From positions 1 to 60,339 of the forward strand of contig USBS01000002.1 of the NCBI GenBank assembly GCA_900552915.1: DNA of 60,339 nt. The letters are read 5' to 3'. Position 1 is the first letter of the stretch, and each line of letters opens with the position of its first letter. This DNA is from an uncultured Sutterella sp. GTDB taxonomy: Bacteria > Pseudomonadota > Gammaproteobacteria > Burkholderiales > Burkholderiaceae_F. Both the position numbers and the translations under genes were made by a program. The notes beneath the pieces were generated by a model. The model was not told where the DNA came from. It saw only the letters and a program-made list of their open reading frames with translations, and did no database searches. Positions 26,214 to 33,935 of the stretch are shown here, piece by piece.

Positions 26214-26597
26214 ATGGCTCTCTACATTAACGGCCGCCCCGTCAACCCTATTGTTACGTTTCTGGTTTCCGCAGCGGTGATCGCGGGCATCATCGGACTT
26301 GGCATACTGTTGTTGCCAGTGATCGGCGGCATCTTTTTGTTGGTGCTGCTGCTGATTGCCGGTGTGGCGGTTTACGGAATGTACTGCCGCTGGCGCTACG
26401 GTGATCCGTTTGCAAGGATGCAGAAGCAGGCCGAGGAGATGCTGCGTCGCCGGGCGGCTTCCGAAGAGGCAGAAGTGAGGCAGGCGTCCTCTGAAAAAGA
26501 GGACTTGAAGGCCGGTACGGCTCGCACGGGTATCAAGCGGACAACAACGGTGGAGGATGCGGTTGTTGTGGAAGAAATTCGCCGCCGTGACTTTTGA
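26214..26597 (+). CDS. Small membrane protein of unknown function
   Basis: The 127-residue protein has two adjacent hydrophobic segments (about 14-34 and 36-57) and a charged helical C-terminal half rich in Glu, Arg and Ala, probably cytoplasmic. GAAGGAA about ten bases before ATG 26214 supports translation. I do not recognise the family. Its stop codon overlaps the first FNR-like box upstream of mccA, and it reads in the same direction as the sulfite reductase cluster. Its tail is therefore part of that regulatory region, but nothing shows a functional link. Confidence 0.65.
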   Translation: MALYINGRPVNPIVTFLVSAAVIAGIIGLGILLLPVIGGIFLLVLLLIAGVAVYGMYCRWRYGDPFARMQKQAEEMLRRRAASEEAEVRQASSEKEDLKAGTARTGIKRTTTVEDAVVVEEIRRRDF

Positions 26598-26607
26598 TGT
26601 AAATCAA
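26594..26607 (+). promoter_or_regulatory. FNR-type box 1 upstream of mccA
   Basis: TTGAT-GTAA-ATCAA is an exact match to the FNR consensus TTGAT-N4-ATCAA. It overlaps the stop codon of the preceding small gene and lies about 357 bases before the mccA start. The sequence about 41 bases downstream of its centre has only a weak -10 element, so it may serve as an upstream or secondary site. Confidence 0.6.
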
Positions 26608-26719
26608 AACAAGCTCGGATAATTGGTTACTTGATTCTGGACCTTTGCCCTAGACCATGTTTTTGGGATAACCCTGATTAATTCGAAGGCTCAACGAACC
26701 AAAAAGGGGAATCATCACT

Positions 26720-26875
26720 ATGATTACCTCTTTAGTGGTATATTTTTCTGTTAGCTCTTACTGTTTGTTTGATTATCGTCAAACGGCAAAGTTCTTGTCT
26801 GCGGTATCGACATTGATCAATCTCCCTCGCGAATGCGACAAAACTCCAAGGTACCTGAAGAGAGTCTTAAGGTAG
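26720..26875 (+). CDS. Possible small leader ORF (51 codons)
   Basis: The frame ATG 26720 to TAG 26875 encodes about 51 residues beginning MITSLVVYFSVSSYCLFDY, with a hydrophobic start. AGGGGA lies about nine bases upstream of the ATG, which is the only support for translation. It overlaps FNR-type box 2, and transcription from box 2 would begin inside it, so it may be fortuitous. No family is recognised. Confidence 0.2.
   Translation: MITSLVVYFSVSSYCLFDYRQTAKFLSAVSTLINLPRECDKTPRYLKRVLR
26769..26782 (+). promoter_or_regulatory. FNR-type box 2 with class-II spacing
   Basis: TTGAT-TATC-GTCAA matches nine of the ten conserved FNR positions. A -10-like TATCGA at 26805-26810 is placed so that a start near 26817 would put the box centre at -41.5, the class-II activator geometry. 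The -10 match is weak, as is common at activator-dependent promoters. This is the best candidate main promoter of mccA. Confidence 0.5.
26812..26821. promoter_or_regulatory. ATTGATCAAT palindrome near the predicted mccA start site
   Basis: This perfect ten-base palindrome is built from two abutting TTGAT-like half sites. It overlaps the transcription start predicted from FNR-type box 2. It could be a repressor or auxiliary activator site; no direct evidence decides. Confidence 0.3.
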
Positions 26876-26964
26876 GCTTTGAGTGCTCGCAATGCCCTCC
26901 GGCATTTGCGGCGCTTTTGCTGTCTCCCCCGACGGCAAAGGTAAAAAATATTTAGGAGATTGAG

Positions 26965-29019
26965 ATGGCAACAAAAATGATCAAAACGGCGGCTGCAACG
27001 CTGTTTTGCTCCGCTGCTTTGGTTGCGTCCGGTGCTCAGGCTGCTGCTACTGGCCCCGGGCTCGGCACCAAGACCGTTAATACGATCACGCAGAAGGTTT
27101 GGGACAATCCGTCTGGCACTGAAGAAACCTTCCAGGTGAAGACCCTTCAGGACTACATCGTCCAGGAAAAGGACATGTGGGACTGGCTCTTTAAGAACCA
27201 CCCCATCTTCAAGTACGCTGAAGAAGGCCGTATTAAGGGTGTGTACAAGATTTCGACCCGTGGTTCGGAATTCTTGACGGAAGGCAATGCTCAGACCTAT
27301 TCGAAGCTCGCCGGCGGTCGTCCGAGCGCTTCCCAGTACCGTTTGGCCGCTAAATCTGTGCTTGATTTCCCGAATCGCTTCGTTGGTCCGGAACGCTGCG
27401 GCGAATGCCACGCGATTCAGTACCAGAAGTGGAAGAGATCCCGTCATGCTCAGACGCTGCGCTTCCCGGGCGAACACCCCGAAGTCGACAACGATCTGAA
27501 GAAGAAGCTTTACGGCTCTCAGGCTTCCATCCTGCCTGACGGCATCATGCCTGAAGACATCTACGTCACGGTCGGTACGCCGCGTACGAAGTACGGCTTC
27601 ATCGATAAGTGGCTGGTTCGCGGTTCCTATCACGTCCGTGATGGTCTGCTGAGCAAGGGTACGGGTACTGTCGTTGCCGGCGGCAACCAGTTCTCCCGCG
27701 GTTGGGCTCAGTGGCTGACCCCCGAAAAGGCCAAGGAAATCCAGAAGGTTATTCCTGACTTCCCGACTGAATTGAGCAAGTTTGGCCCGTCCGCTTCTCA
27801 CCAGTGGGGCATGACCTCTTACGGTTCCACGTACGAACAGACGCTGCTGTTCCAGTCTGCAACTTCCTACTGCGAAGTCTGCCACTCCTTTAAGTTCGAC
27901 TTTAAGTCCAAGGACGAATTCTTCAAAGCTCTCGGCAACGCTGAAGAACTGCAGAAGCACACGATTTCTCGCGGTATTTCTTGCGAAGAATGCCACGGTG
28001 CCGGCGGCCACTTGGTTGGTGCCGAATCCAACGGCTTCCAGACGAATTGCGAACGCTGCCACCAGCGCTCCAACTTCGTCGAAAGCGACTACAAGCTTCC
28101 GTCCGCTCAGGGCAAGCTTGAAAAGGGCTTCAACATCAAGACGAAGTCTTCCTGCCCGTCCTGCGGTACGGAAGGTTCTCAGCTCATGATGTCCAAGCAC
28201 TATGAAAAGGGTATGCGTTGCGTGACCTGCCACGATCCGCACGAAGTGACCAGCAACGATTGGAAGGACTACTACACCAAGCCCGCCATCCGTCAGACCT
28301 GCCAGGACTGCCACAAGACCCAGGCCGACGTTGTTGCCAACACCAACACCCACAAGAAGATGGACTGCGTGGACTGCCATATGCCGTTCACGATGAGCTG
28401 CGAAAACTTCACGGCTATTCAGCGTCCTGACATGGCTGGCTTCGACGCCGTCCGTCGTTCTCACCTCTTCAAGATCGCCGTTGATCCTGAAAAGAAGATG
28501 ATGAACCCGGGTGCCGGTCAGTCTCGTGCTTCCAACTCCAAGGGTTGGCACGTTGCTCGTGACGAAGAAGGCCACGGCTACGTCGATCTGATGTGGTCCT
28601 GCGCTCGTACGGCCAACGCTGAAAAGGGCGTGATGGACAACAAGGGCTGCCATAGCCTGTTCCTGTCCGAGCTCGAAAAGGGCCTGCAGTACGGTGATCA
28701 GAAGGTCATCTACGGTGAAGTCATGAAGTGGCAGAACCCGGTTAAGGACGGTTTCAAGACCGCTAAGGCTGCTCTTGAACGCATCAACAAGCTTCTGGAA
28801 GTCACCAAGCTCACCGTTGAAGCCAAGACCGAAATCATGCTGCTCGTCGACAAGGCTGCCGACATCACCAAGCAGGTTGAAGAAGACGGTTCCTGGGGTG
28901 TTCACGCTCCCGATTACCTCAAGCAGCGCGTTGATACGGCCAATGCCTATCTGACGCAGGCTCAGAAGATTCTTGATAACGGCAACTTCCCGCTCATCAA
29001 GACTGAAGCCAAGAAGTAA
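26965..29019 (+). CDS. mccA: Octahaem cytochrome c sulfite reductase MccA/SirA
   Basis: The 684-residue periplasmic protein has a Sec signal peptide (about 1-27). Seven CXXCH sites start at residues 145, 303, 340, 362, 419, 446 and 468. An eighth site has 15 residues between Cys546 and Cys562-His563. CX15CH is the signature of MccA/SirA, the haem c-copper enzyme reducing sulfite to sulfide. Non-haem cysteines remain at 397 and 400 (CPSCG) and 479, candidates for the Cu(I) ligands. Lysine is almost always AAG, which suggests high expression. The downstream MccC/MccD-like, FKBP, Nos-type copper and haem-ligation genes all fit this assignment. It is not NrfA or hydroxylamine oxidoreductase, which lack this motif. 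Confidence 0.95.
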   Translation: MATKMIKTAAATLFCSAALVASGAQAAATGPGLGTKTVNTITQKVWDNPSGTEETFQVKTLQDYIVQEKDMWDWLFKNHPIFKYAEEGRIKGVYKISTRGSEFLTEGNAQTYSKLAGGRPSASQYRLAAKSVLDFPNRFVGPERCGECHAIQYQKWKRSRHAQTLRFPGEHPEVDNDLKKKLYGSQASILPDGIMPEDIYVTVGTPRTKYGFIDKWLVRGSYHVRDGLLSKGTGTVVAGGNQFSRGWAQWLTPEKAKEIQKVIPDFPTELSKFGPSASHQWGMTSYGSTYEQTLLFQSATSYCEVCHSFKFDFKSKDEFFKALGNAEELQKHTISRGISCEECHGAGGHLVGAESNGFQTNCERCHQRSNFVESDYKLPSAQGKLEKGFNIKTKSSCPSCGTEGSQLMMSKHYEKGMRCVTCHDPHEVTSNDWKDYYTKPAIRQTCQDCHKTQADVVANTNTHKKMDCVDCHMPFTMSCENFTAIQRPDMAGFDAVRRSHLFKIAVDPEKKMMNPGAGQSRASNSKGWHVARDEEGHGYVDLMWSCARTANAEKGVMDNKGCHSLFLSELEKGLQYGDQKVIYGEVMKWQNPVKDGFKTAKAALERINKLLEVTKLTVEAKTEIMLLVDKAADITKQVEEDGSWGVHAPDYLKQRVDTANAYLTQAQKILDNGNFPLIKTEAKK

Positions 29020-29057
29020 TCTAAGCGACTTGTAAACCTTGATCTCCTATTTCTCGA

Positions 29058-29086
29058 GCGAAGGGATGCTTCGAAGCTCCCTTCGC
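29058..29086 (+). terminator. Intercistronic hairpin after mccA
   Basis: GCGAAGGGA (29058-29066) and TCCCTTCGC (29078-29086) form a perfect nine-base stem 38 bases after the mccA stop. There is no T-run. It may partly terminate or protect the mccA message, making MccA more abundant than the downstream assembly proteins. Confidence 0.5.
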
Positions 29087-29124
29087 CTCGGGGATCGGCG
29101 AATGAAGGTTCATCGGAACACGAA

Positions 29125-29550
29125 ATGAAAAACCAACTGCAAAAACTTGCGGTCTGTGCGCTCCTTGCTCTTCCCGTTGTCGGTTATGCCGGCGGGGATG
29201 CTCCGTTGGAGCCGGCCGAGGAATATGTCTACAAAGTTAGGCAAGTTTCCATTCCTGAGGCCGAACAACTCTTTATGGAGCCCGGCGTGCACATCTTTGA
29301 TGTCAACACGCTTGAGCTCTGGGCCGAGGGCTATATTCCCGGCGCCGTGTTTTTCAACGTCGGCAACTGGAAAAAACTTCTGCCCAAGGATAAGAACGCG
29401 CTGATAGTGTTTTACTGTGCAAATCGCCTCTGCAGCTCCAGCCAGATCGCAGCTTATGAAACGATGAAGCTCGGCTACACGAACGTGTGGCAGATGCCCG
29501 ATGGCATCTACGGTTGGAAGCTCTCCGGACGGCAGTTTGAGCTTCCCTAA
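29125..29550 (+). CDS. Periplasmic rhodanese-like protein of the mcc cluster
   Basis: The 141-residue protein has a signal peptide (about 1-22) and a single rhodanese domain (VSIPEAEQLFMEPGVHIFDV to MPDGIYGWKLSG). The active-site loop is C98-A-N-R-L-C103-S: the nucleophile Cys98 is kept, but the usual Arg at the end of the six-residue loop is Cys103. A sulfur-handling role is plausible beside an enzyme that makes sulfide, as is disulfide or copper handling through the two cysteines. It lies 105 bases after mccA and 92 before the FKBP gene. I do not recall this gene as a fixed member of described mcc clusters. Confidence 0.85.
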   Translation: MKNQLQKLAVCALLALPVVGYAGGDAPLEPAEEYVYKVRQVSIPEAEQLFMEPGVHIFDVNTLELWAEGYIPGAVFFNVGNWKKLLPKDKNALIVFYCANRLCSSSQIAAYETMKLGYTNVWQMPDGIYGWKLSGRQFELP

Positions 29551-29642
29551 GCCGGGAAGACAGTAAATTTGCAAGCTTTTGCGCAGTCGAGTCTTTATAG
29601 GGCTCGCTGCAGAGAACTGTATTTTTGAAGAAAGAAACCACA

Positions 29643-30410
29643 ATGCGATCCCTTAAGAAAATCGTGCTCGCGGCCTCCGCTCTGGTGTGTGCCGGTACCG
29701 TTGCCTTTGCAGGCGAACTCGACACTCAGCAGGCCAAGGAAGCCTACAGCATGGGTGCATCTGTCGGAAACTACATCTCTGATCAGATCTACAAGCAGGG
29801 CAAGCTCGGCTTGTCGGCCGATATGGCTCTCGTTGAAAAGGGCTTTCAGGATGCCATCCGCGGAAAGAGCAAAATTTCCGAAGACGACATGCTCAAGTAC
29901 CTGAATAGCCGTGCTGAAAAGCTCAACAAGCTCGAAGCGGCTGCCAATGAGAAGCTCGCCAAGGAAAACAAGGCGAAGGCCACCAAGTTCCTTGCCGAAA
30001 ACGCCAAGAAGAAAGGCGTGACGACAACGAAGAGCGGTCTGCAGTATGAAGTGCTCAGAAAGGGTTCCGGCGCTACGCCCAGAATTGAGGACGTGGTGAC
30101 TGTCAACTATACGGGCAAACTCATGGACGGCTCGGTGTTTGAAAGCACGTATGAAGCCAAACAGCCGGCCCGTTTCGTGGTGATGAGCATTATTCCCGGG
30201 TTGGAAGAAGGTCTGAAGCTCATGAAGGAAGGTGCGCAGTTCCGTTTCACGATTCCTGCGAACCTTGCTTATGGAGAATTCGGTGCCGGTCAGATTCCCC
30301 CGGAATCTCCGCTGGTCTTTGAACTGGAACTGATCAAGGTCGAGAAAGTCGGAGCCCACCAAGGCATGGGCAAAACCGTTATCAACGGCATGCCCAACCC
30401 GCATAAGTAA
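29643..30410 (+). CDS. FKBP-type peptidyl-prolyl isomerase (MccB-like)
   Basis: The 255-residue periplasmic protein has a signal peptide ending at AFAG, then a helical dimerisation segment as in FkpA/Mip (QQAKEAYSMGASVGNYI to about 120). A C-terminal FKBP domain follows, from SGLQYEVLRKGSGA through VTVNYTGKLMDGSVFEST and FTIPANLAYGEFGAG to VFELELIKVE. A prolyl isomerase gene (mccB) follows mccA in the Wolinella cluster, where it is thought to aid MccA folding. I chose ATG 29643, which begins at a proper signal peptide, over an in-frame TTG 18 bases upstream. Confidence 0.9.
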   Translation: MRSLKKIVLAASALVCAGTVAFAGELDTQQAKEAYSMGASVGNYISDQIYKQGKLGLSADMALVEKGFQDAIRGKSKISEDDMLKYLNSRAEKLNKLEAAANEKLAKENKAKATKFLAENAKKKGVTTTKSGLQYEVLRKGSGATPRIEDVVTVNYTGKLMDGSVFESTYEAKQPARFVVMSIIPGLEEGLKLMKEGAQFRFTIPANLAYGEFGAGQIPPESPLVFELELIKVEKVGAHQGMGKTVINGMPNPHK

Positions 30411-30481
30411 TTGTGCCGGGCGATGACGATTTGACTTTCTGAGCAAACAAACAAGCTCTTTAACAAAGTGAAGGCATTTTC

Positions 30482-31126
30482 GTGAACGGTCTGGACGTTT
30501 TGATTGCAGCAGCCGCCGTGCTCTTCGCAGCAATGCTCGGGGCATACGCACTGCGCAGTAAGACTCGTTCTGTACCGCTTACGGCGGGATTTGCGGTTCT
30601 TGTGTTCGCATCAAGCGTTGTCGTTTACGCCGGTTTCGGCAGGTACGCCGACTGGCAGAACGAACAAACGGGGGTTGAGACGAACTACATGCTCGCGGCA
30701 AAGATTGCAGAAGCGCGCCGCATGGTTAAAAACATGCCGGGCAATGCGCAGGCGCAGTCGGAGCTTGCCGAGGCTCTCTACGAAGCCGGTCAATATGACG
30801 AAGCCGTTGAAGTGTTCAATGAACTTCTAAAGGTTGGCGGTGAGAGTGCCGAGGCGCTTGGGAGACTCGCACGAGCGATGTACTATCGCGACGCACGAGT
30901 CATAACTGCCGAGACTCGCCGTGTGATCGAGCGCGCTTTGTCGCTCAATGCGCTGGACGTGCAGACGCGGATGCTCCTCGGAGAGGATGCGTTTATGCAC
31001 AAGCGTTATGACGAAGCCGTCAGCCACTGGAAGATGTTGCTTGACGCAGGCGTTGCGCCTGCTCAGCAAAGAGCGCTCAGAAATGCCATCGCCAATGCCG
31101 AGTCTAGGGCTCGGTTGCAAGACTAA
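30482..31126 (+). CDS. TPR membrane protein, CcmI/NrfG-like
   Basis: The 214-residue protein has two N-terminal hydrophobic segments (about 5-22 and 31-52). A periplasmic TPR region follows, in which NAQAQSELAEALYEAGQYDEAVEVFNELL and RMLLGEDAFMHKRYDEAVSHWKMLL are clear repeats. This is the architecture of CcmI/CcmH2/NrfG, which hold apocytochrome C termini for haem attachment. It starts at GTG 30482. Its position beside mccA and upstream of a CcmF gene suggests a dedicated role for MccA, perhaps for the unusual CX15CH haem. That role is an inference. Confidence 0.8.
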   Translation: MNGLDVLIAAAAVLFAAMLGAYALRSKTRSVPLTAGFAVLVFASSVVVYAGFGRYADWQNEQTGVETNYMLAAKIAEARRMVKNMPGNAQAQSELAEALYEAGQYDEAVEVFNELLKVGGESAEALGRLARAMYYRDARVITAETRRVIERALSLNALDVQTRMLLGEDAFMHKRYDEAVSHWKMLLDAGVAPAQQRALRNAIANAESRARLQD

Positions 31127-31176
31127 TCGGCGGAACCCTTTTCACTAGGAAAACGGTTCTGTCTGTGGAGAATATT

Positions 31177-31863
31177 GTGAGCGAAAAGATTGACAGGAGA
31201 AAATTCCTCGCAGGTGCCGGAGCCGGCTCGCTGCTCCTGTCGCCTCTCGGTGGGGCGGCAGCTGCTGGCAAGTCCGACGGCGGCAACCGGCCGCAATATG
31301 TGATGGTCTTTGACCAGAACAAGTGCGTCGGCTGCAGAGACTGCAGAATTGCCTGCAACGAGACCAACAAGTTGCCCAAGGGCCGCTCGCGTCTGTTACT
31401 GGAACTGCAGGGCAGCAAGCTCGAGGCCGATCGCGGCTACGAGCCCAACCGCCGCTATATCCGCGTTTCCTGCCAACAGTGCAAGAACGCACCCTGCGTG
31501 AGAGTGTGCCCGACCGGCGCCGCCCATCGCGATCCCAAGACGGGCATCGTTACGATGGACACTTCCAAGTGCGTCGGCTGCAAGTACTGCATCGTGGCAT
31601 GTCCCTACAACGTGCGCTTCATCAATGAAGAGACCAAGGTCGCCGACAACTGCGACTTCTGCCTGCATACCCGCCTGGAAAAGAACCAGCAGCCGGCATG
31701 CGTGGAAAGCTGCAAGTACGATGCGCTGATTTTCGGCGACATCAACGACCCGAAGTCGTATGTGAGCAAGTTGCTCGCCGTGAAGGATTCCGTGCGCATT
31801 CGCCCGGAACTCGGCACTGAGCCGCAGCTTCGCTACATTCCCATTGTGAAGAAAGGAGTGTAA
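31177..31863 (+). CDS. mccC: Four-cluster [4Fe-4S] electron-transfer protein MccC/SirC (NrfC/PsrB family)
   Basis: The N terminus has a twin-arginine signal (KIDRRKFLAGAG), so it is exported folded. Sixteen cysteines form four ferredoxin-type sets: CVGCRDCRIAC, CQQCKNAPCVRVC, CVGCKYCIVAC, and CDFC with CVESC. It should pass electrons from the NrfD-like partner to MccA in the periplasm. GTG 31177 has GGAG six bases upstream; GTG 31165 is also in frame but poorly placed. It ends two bases before mccD. Confidence 0.93.
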   Translation: MSEKIDRRKFLAGAGAGSLLLSPLGGAAAAGKSDGGNRPQYVMVFDQNKCVGCRDCRIACNETNKLPKGRSRLLLELQGSKLEADRGYEPNRRYIRVSCQQCKNAPCVRVCPTGAAHRDPKTGIVTMDTSKCVGCKYCIVACPYNVRFINEETKVADNCDFCLHTRLEKNQQPACVESCKYDALIFGDINDPKSYVSKLLAVKDSVRIRPELGTEPQLRYIPIVKKGV

Positions 31864-31865
31864 AG

Positions 31866-32786
31866 ATGGATATCACCATGAACTTTACACTTGGTCTGAC
31901 GCAAGGCATCAGCTGGCCGTGGCCGATCGCCGTCTACCTGTTCTTGGCAGGTATTTCGGGCGGTGCGGTGGCCGTTGCCATCATGCTCAACCTGTACAAA
32001 AAGCAGACCGCACAGAACACCCCGATCCTGAAGGCTGCGTCGCTTATCGGCGCCGTAACCATCATTCTCGGTATGGTCTGCCTGGTTTGCGACTTGACCA
32101 ATCCGCTGTGGTTCTGGCGGATCCTGGTGTACTACAACCTCACCTCCGTGATGAGTCTGGGCGTTATCGCGCTCTTGTTCTACATCCCGTTGGTGTGCAT
32201 CCTGACGCTGGTTGCGCTTCGTGACAGCTTCAAGATCGGGTTCCTTGACGGTCTCATCGGTTGGTTTGACAACCACCGCTGCGGCCTGCAGTGGATTACG
32301 CTTGTGTTCGCGCTGACGATCTGCGCCTACACGGGCTTCCTGATCAGCGCACTGATCCGCTTCCCGCTGATCAACCAGGCCGTGCTTCCGGCTCTCTTCG
32401 TGGCTTCCGGTCTTTCCGCCGGTACGGCCGCAGCGAAGATGGTTGCCGCCGGCATGTTTGGTGAAGACCAACACAGCGCCGATCAGAAGCTGCTGCATGG
32501 TGCGGAATGGCCGATTATGGCCTCCGAAGCTCTGTGCATCTTCATGATTGCCGTGGCGCTGTTTACCGGCAATGCCGCTGCTCAGCACGCAGCTCAGGCC
32601 TTCTGCTCCGGCACGTGGGTTACGCTGTTCTGGGTTGGTGTCGTCGGCATCGGCTTCATCATTCCGGTCGTGCTCTGCAAGGCCAAGGGTTCGGGTGTCT
32701 TCTACCTGACCGGTCTGTGCAGCGTCGTCGGCATGATGTGCCTGCGACTCTTCATCCTCTACGCCGGCCAGACCTACGGTCTCTGA
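31866..32786 (+). CDS. mccD: NrfD/PsrC-type quinol dehydrogenase membrane subunit MccD
   Basis: The 306-residue polytopic protein has about eight hydrophobic segments and the NrfD-family opening GISWPWPIAVYLFLAGISGGAV and CDLTNPLWFWRIL. The family oxidises membrane quinol and hands electrons to a periplasmic Fe-S partner, here MccC. AAGGAG lies seven bases before ATG 31866, within the end of mccC, so translation is coupled. Menaquinol is the likely donor under anaerobic conditions, by analogy with Mcc and Nrf systems. Confidence 0.93.
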   Translation: MDITMNFTLGLTQGISWPWPIAVYLFLAGISGGAVAVAIMLNLYKKQTAQNTPILKAASLIGAVTIILGMVCLVCDLTNPLWFWRILVYYNLTSVMSLGVIALLFYIPLVCILTLVALRDSFKIGFLDGLIGWFDNHRCGLQWITLVFALTICAYTGFLISALIRFPLINQAVLPALFVASGLSAGTAAAKMVAAGMFGEDQHSADQKLLHGAEWPIMASEALCIFMIAVALFTGNAAAQHAAQAFCSGTWVTLFWVGVVGIGFIIPVVLCKAKGSGVFYLTGLCSVVGMMCLRLFILYAGQTYGL

Positions 32787-32818
32787 TCCTAGGATTGACC
32801 GGGACGTGAGTCCTTCGA

Positions 32819-32909
32819 AACTGCGGCGGATGTTCTCCGCCGCAGTTCGATCTCTGCATAAAGAGAACGAGACAGTCGATAGTCTCGCGACAGCCGCCTT
32901 CAGGCGGCA
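32819..32909 (+). terminator. Two hairpins between mccD and the first nosL
   Basis: A perfect 12-base stem (AACTGCGGCGGA 32819-32830 with TCCGCCGCAGTT 32836-32847) is followed by a six-base GCCGCC/GGCGGC stem with a TTCA loop (32894-32909). Neither has a strong T-run. They sit in the longest gap inside the cluster (158 bases). They may reduce expression of the maturation genes relative to the structural genes. Confidence 0.45.
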
Positions 32910-32944
32910 ATTTGCTATTCACAAGTTCCTTGACTGGGGAAAAC

Positions 32945-33430
32945 ATGACCATCAGTGCCCTGAAAATGATTGTTTTGACGACTGCCGCCATGATGACCGG
33001 GTTTGCTGCAGGTGTCTCCGCCGCTACCTTTACCGATACGGATCAGTGTGCTTCCTGCGGTATGGTGATCAAGAAGTACCCCGGTCCCAAGGGACTGATT
33101 GTTCTTAAAGACCGCTCGGTGCAGAAGTTCTGTTCGGCCCGCGGGACGGCCTGCGGTTATGCTGCGGCCATGAAAAAATCCGGTGTGGTGCATGTGTTTA
33201 TGCATGATGCCGGTGCAACGGATTGGAAGAATCCGGACGATTCCAAATTGATTGACGCAACGAAGGCTTGGTTTGTCTACGGGTCCAAGGTCAAGGCCGT
33301 GATGGGCCCCTCGCTTGCGCCTTTTGCCACCAAAGAGGCAGCCGAAGCTTTCCAGAGGGAAAACGGCGGCAAGCTGATGCGCTTTGCCGATCTGACGCCT
33401 GAAGCGCTCGGTTGCGGAGCCAAGTACTGA
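32945..33430 (+). CDS. nosL: NosL-family copper-binding protein, copy 1
   Basis: The 161-residue protein has a signal peptide ending near VSA and the NosL motif CASCGMVIKKYPGPKG. It also has VQKFCSARG, a conserved second half (KLIDATKAWFVYGS) and a C-terminal GGKLMRFADL. NosL proteins deliver Cu(I) to nitrous oxide reductase. No nosZ is present here, so copper delivery to MccA is inferred. Unlike copy 2 it lacks a lipobox and is predicted soluble in the periplasm. GGGGA lies five bases before ATG 32945. Confidence 0.88.
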   Translation: MTISALKMIVLTTAAMMTGFAAGVSAATFTDTDQCASCGMVIKKYPGPKGLIVLKDRSVQKFCSARGTACGYAAAMKKSGVVHVFMHDAGATDWKNPDDSKLIDATKAWFVYGSKVKAVMGPSLAPFATKEAAEAFQRENGGKLMRFADLTPEALGCGAKY

Positions 33431-33921
33431 TGAATATCGCTTCCCGTTTGTTGTTTGCGACAGCCGCCCTGATGCTCCTTGCCGGTTGCTCACAAGAGCA
33501 GCCGCAGACCGTCAAGGCGGTTGCTTTCGATGCCCACGACCGCTGCAAAATGTGCGGCATGGTGATTGCGCACTACCCCGGCCCGAAGGCTCAGATCTTC
33601 ATCAAAGGCGCCGAAGGCGAGGCGGTGAAGTTCTGCTCCGGCCGCGATGCATTTACGTTTGCGCTGCAGCCCGAGAATGCGCGGCGTCTTATCGGCTTTT
33701 TTATCCACGACATGGGTAAGACTCAGTGGGATAAGCCGGCTGACGCAGCGTTGATTGATGCAACCAAGGCCTACTATGTCTATGGCCACGATATCGACGG
33801 CGTGATGGGCAATGAGCCCGTCGCATTCGCTTCTCCGGATCAGGCACAGAGCTTCATTCAAAAGCACGGCGGCAAGCTTTACGCTTACAAAGACGTAACG
33901 CTTGAGCTGCTTGATAAATAG
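33430..33921 (+). CDS. nosL: NosL-family copper chaperone lipoprotein, copy 2
   Basis: The 163-residue protein has the lipobox LAGC (Cys near residue 20) and the NosL signature CKMCGMVIAHYPGPKAQ, KFCSGRD, DATKAYYVYG and HGGKLYAYKD. Its ATG overlaps the TGA of copy 1 (TGATG), showing tight coupling. A membrane-anchored and a soluble NosL side by side could pass copper from NosDFY to the apoenzyme. This is inference from gene context. Confidence 0.9.
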   Translation: MNIASRLLFATAALMLLAGCSQEQPQTVKAVAFDAHDRCKMCGMVIAHYPGPKAQIFIKGAEGEAVKFCSGRDAFTFALQPENARRLIGFFIHDMGKTQWDKPADAALIDATKAYYVYGHDIDGVMGNEPVAFASPDQAQSFIQKHGGKLYAYKDVTLELLDK

Positions 33922-33935
33922 ACTTGCAACACCCA

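Larger units (their letters stand above)
26598..26964. other. 367-base leader and regulatory region of the sulfite reductase cluster
   Basis: This gap holds the rest of FNR-type box 1, a second FNR-like box at 26769-26782 and the palindrome ATTGATCAAT at 26812-26821. It also holds a possible 51-codon open frame and an imperfect hairpin (GCAATGCC with GGCATTTGC, 26889-26909). A good ribosome site, AGGAG about seven bases before ATG 26965, closes it. The length suggests a long 5' leader. Confidence 0.5.

Noticed and set aside
26779..28905. A 708-residue open frame antisense to mccA
   Set aside because: It is a shadow produced by the strong codon bias of mccA. It has no ribosome site or recognisable domain, while the sense strand encodes eight haem sites.
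26965..29019. Nitrite reductase NrfA or octahaem tetrathionate/hydroxylamine enzyme
   Set aside because: There is no CXXCK motif as in NrfA, and CX15CH is specific to the MccA/SirA group.
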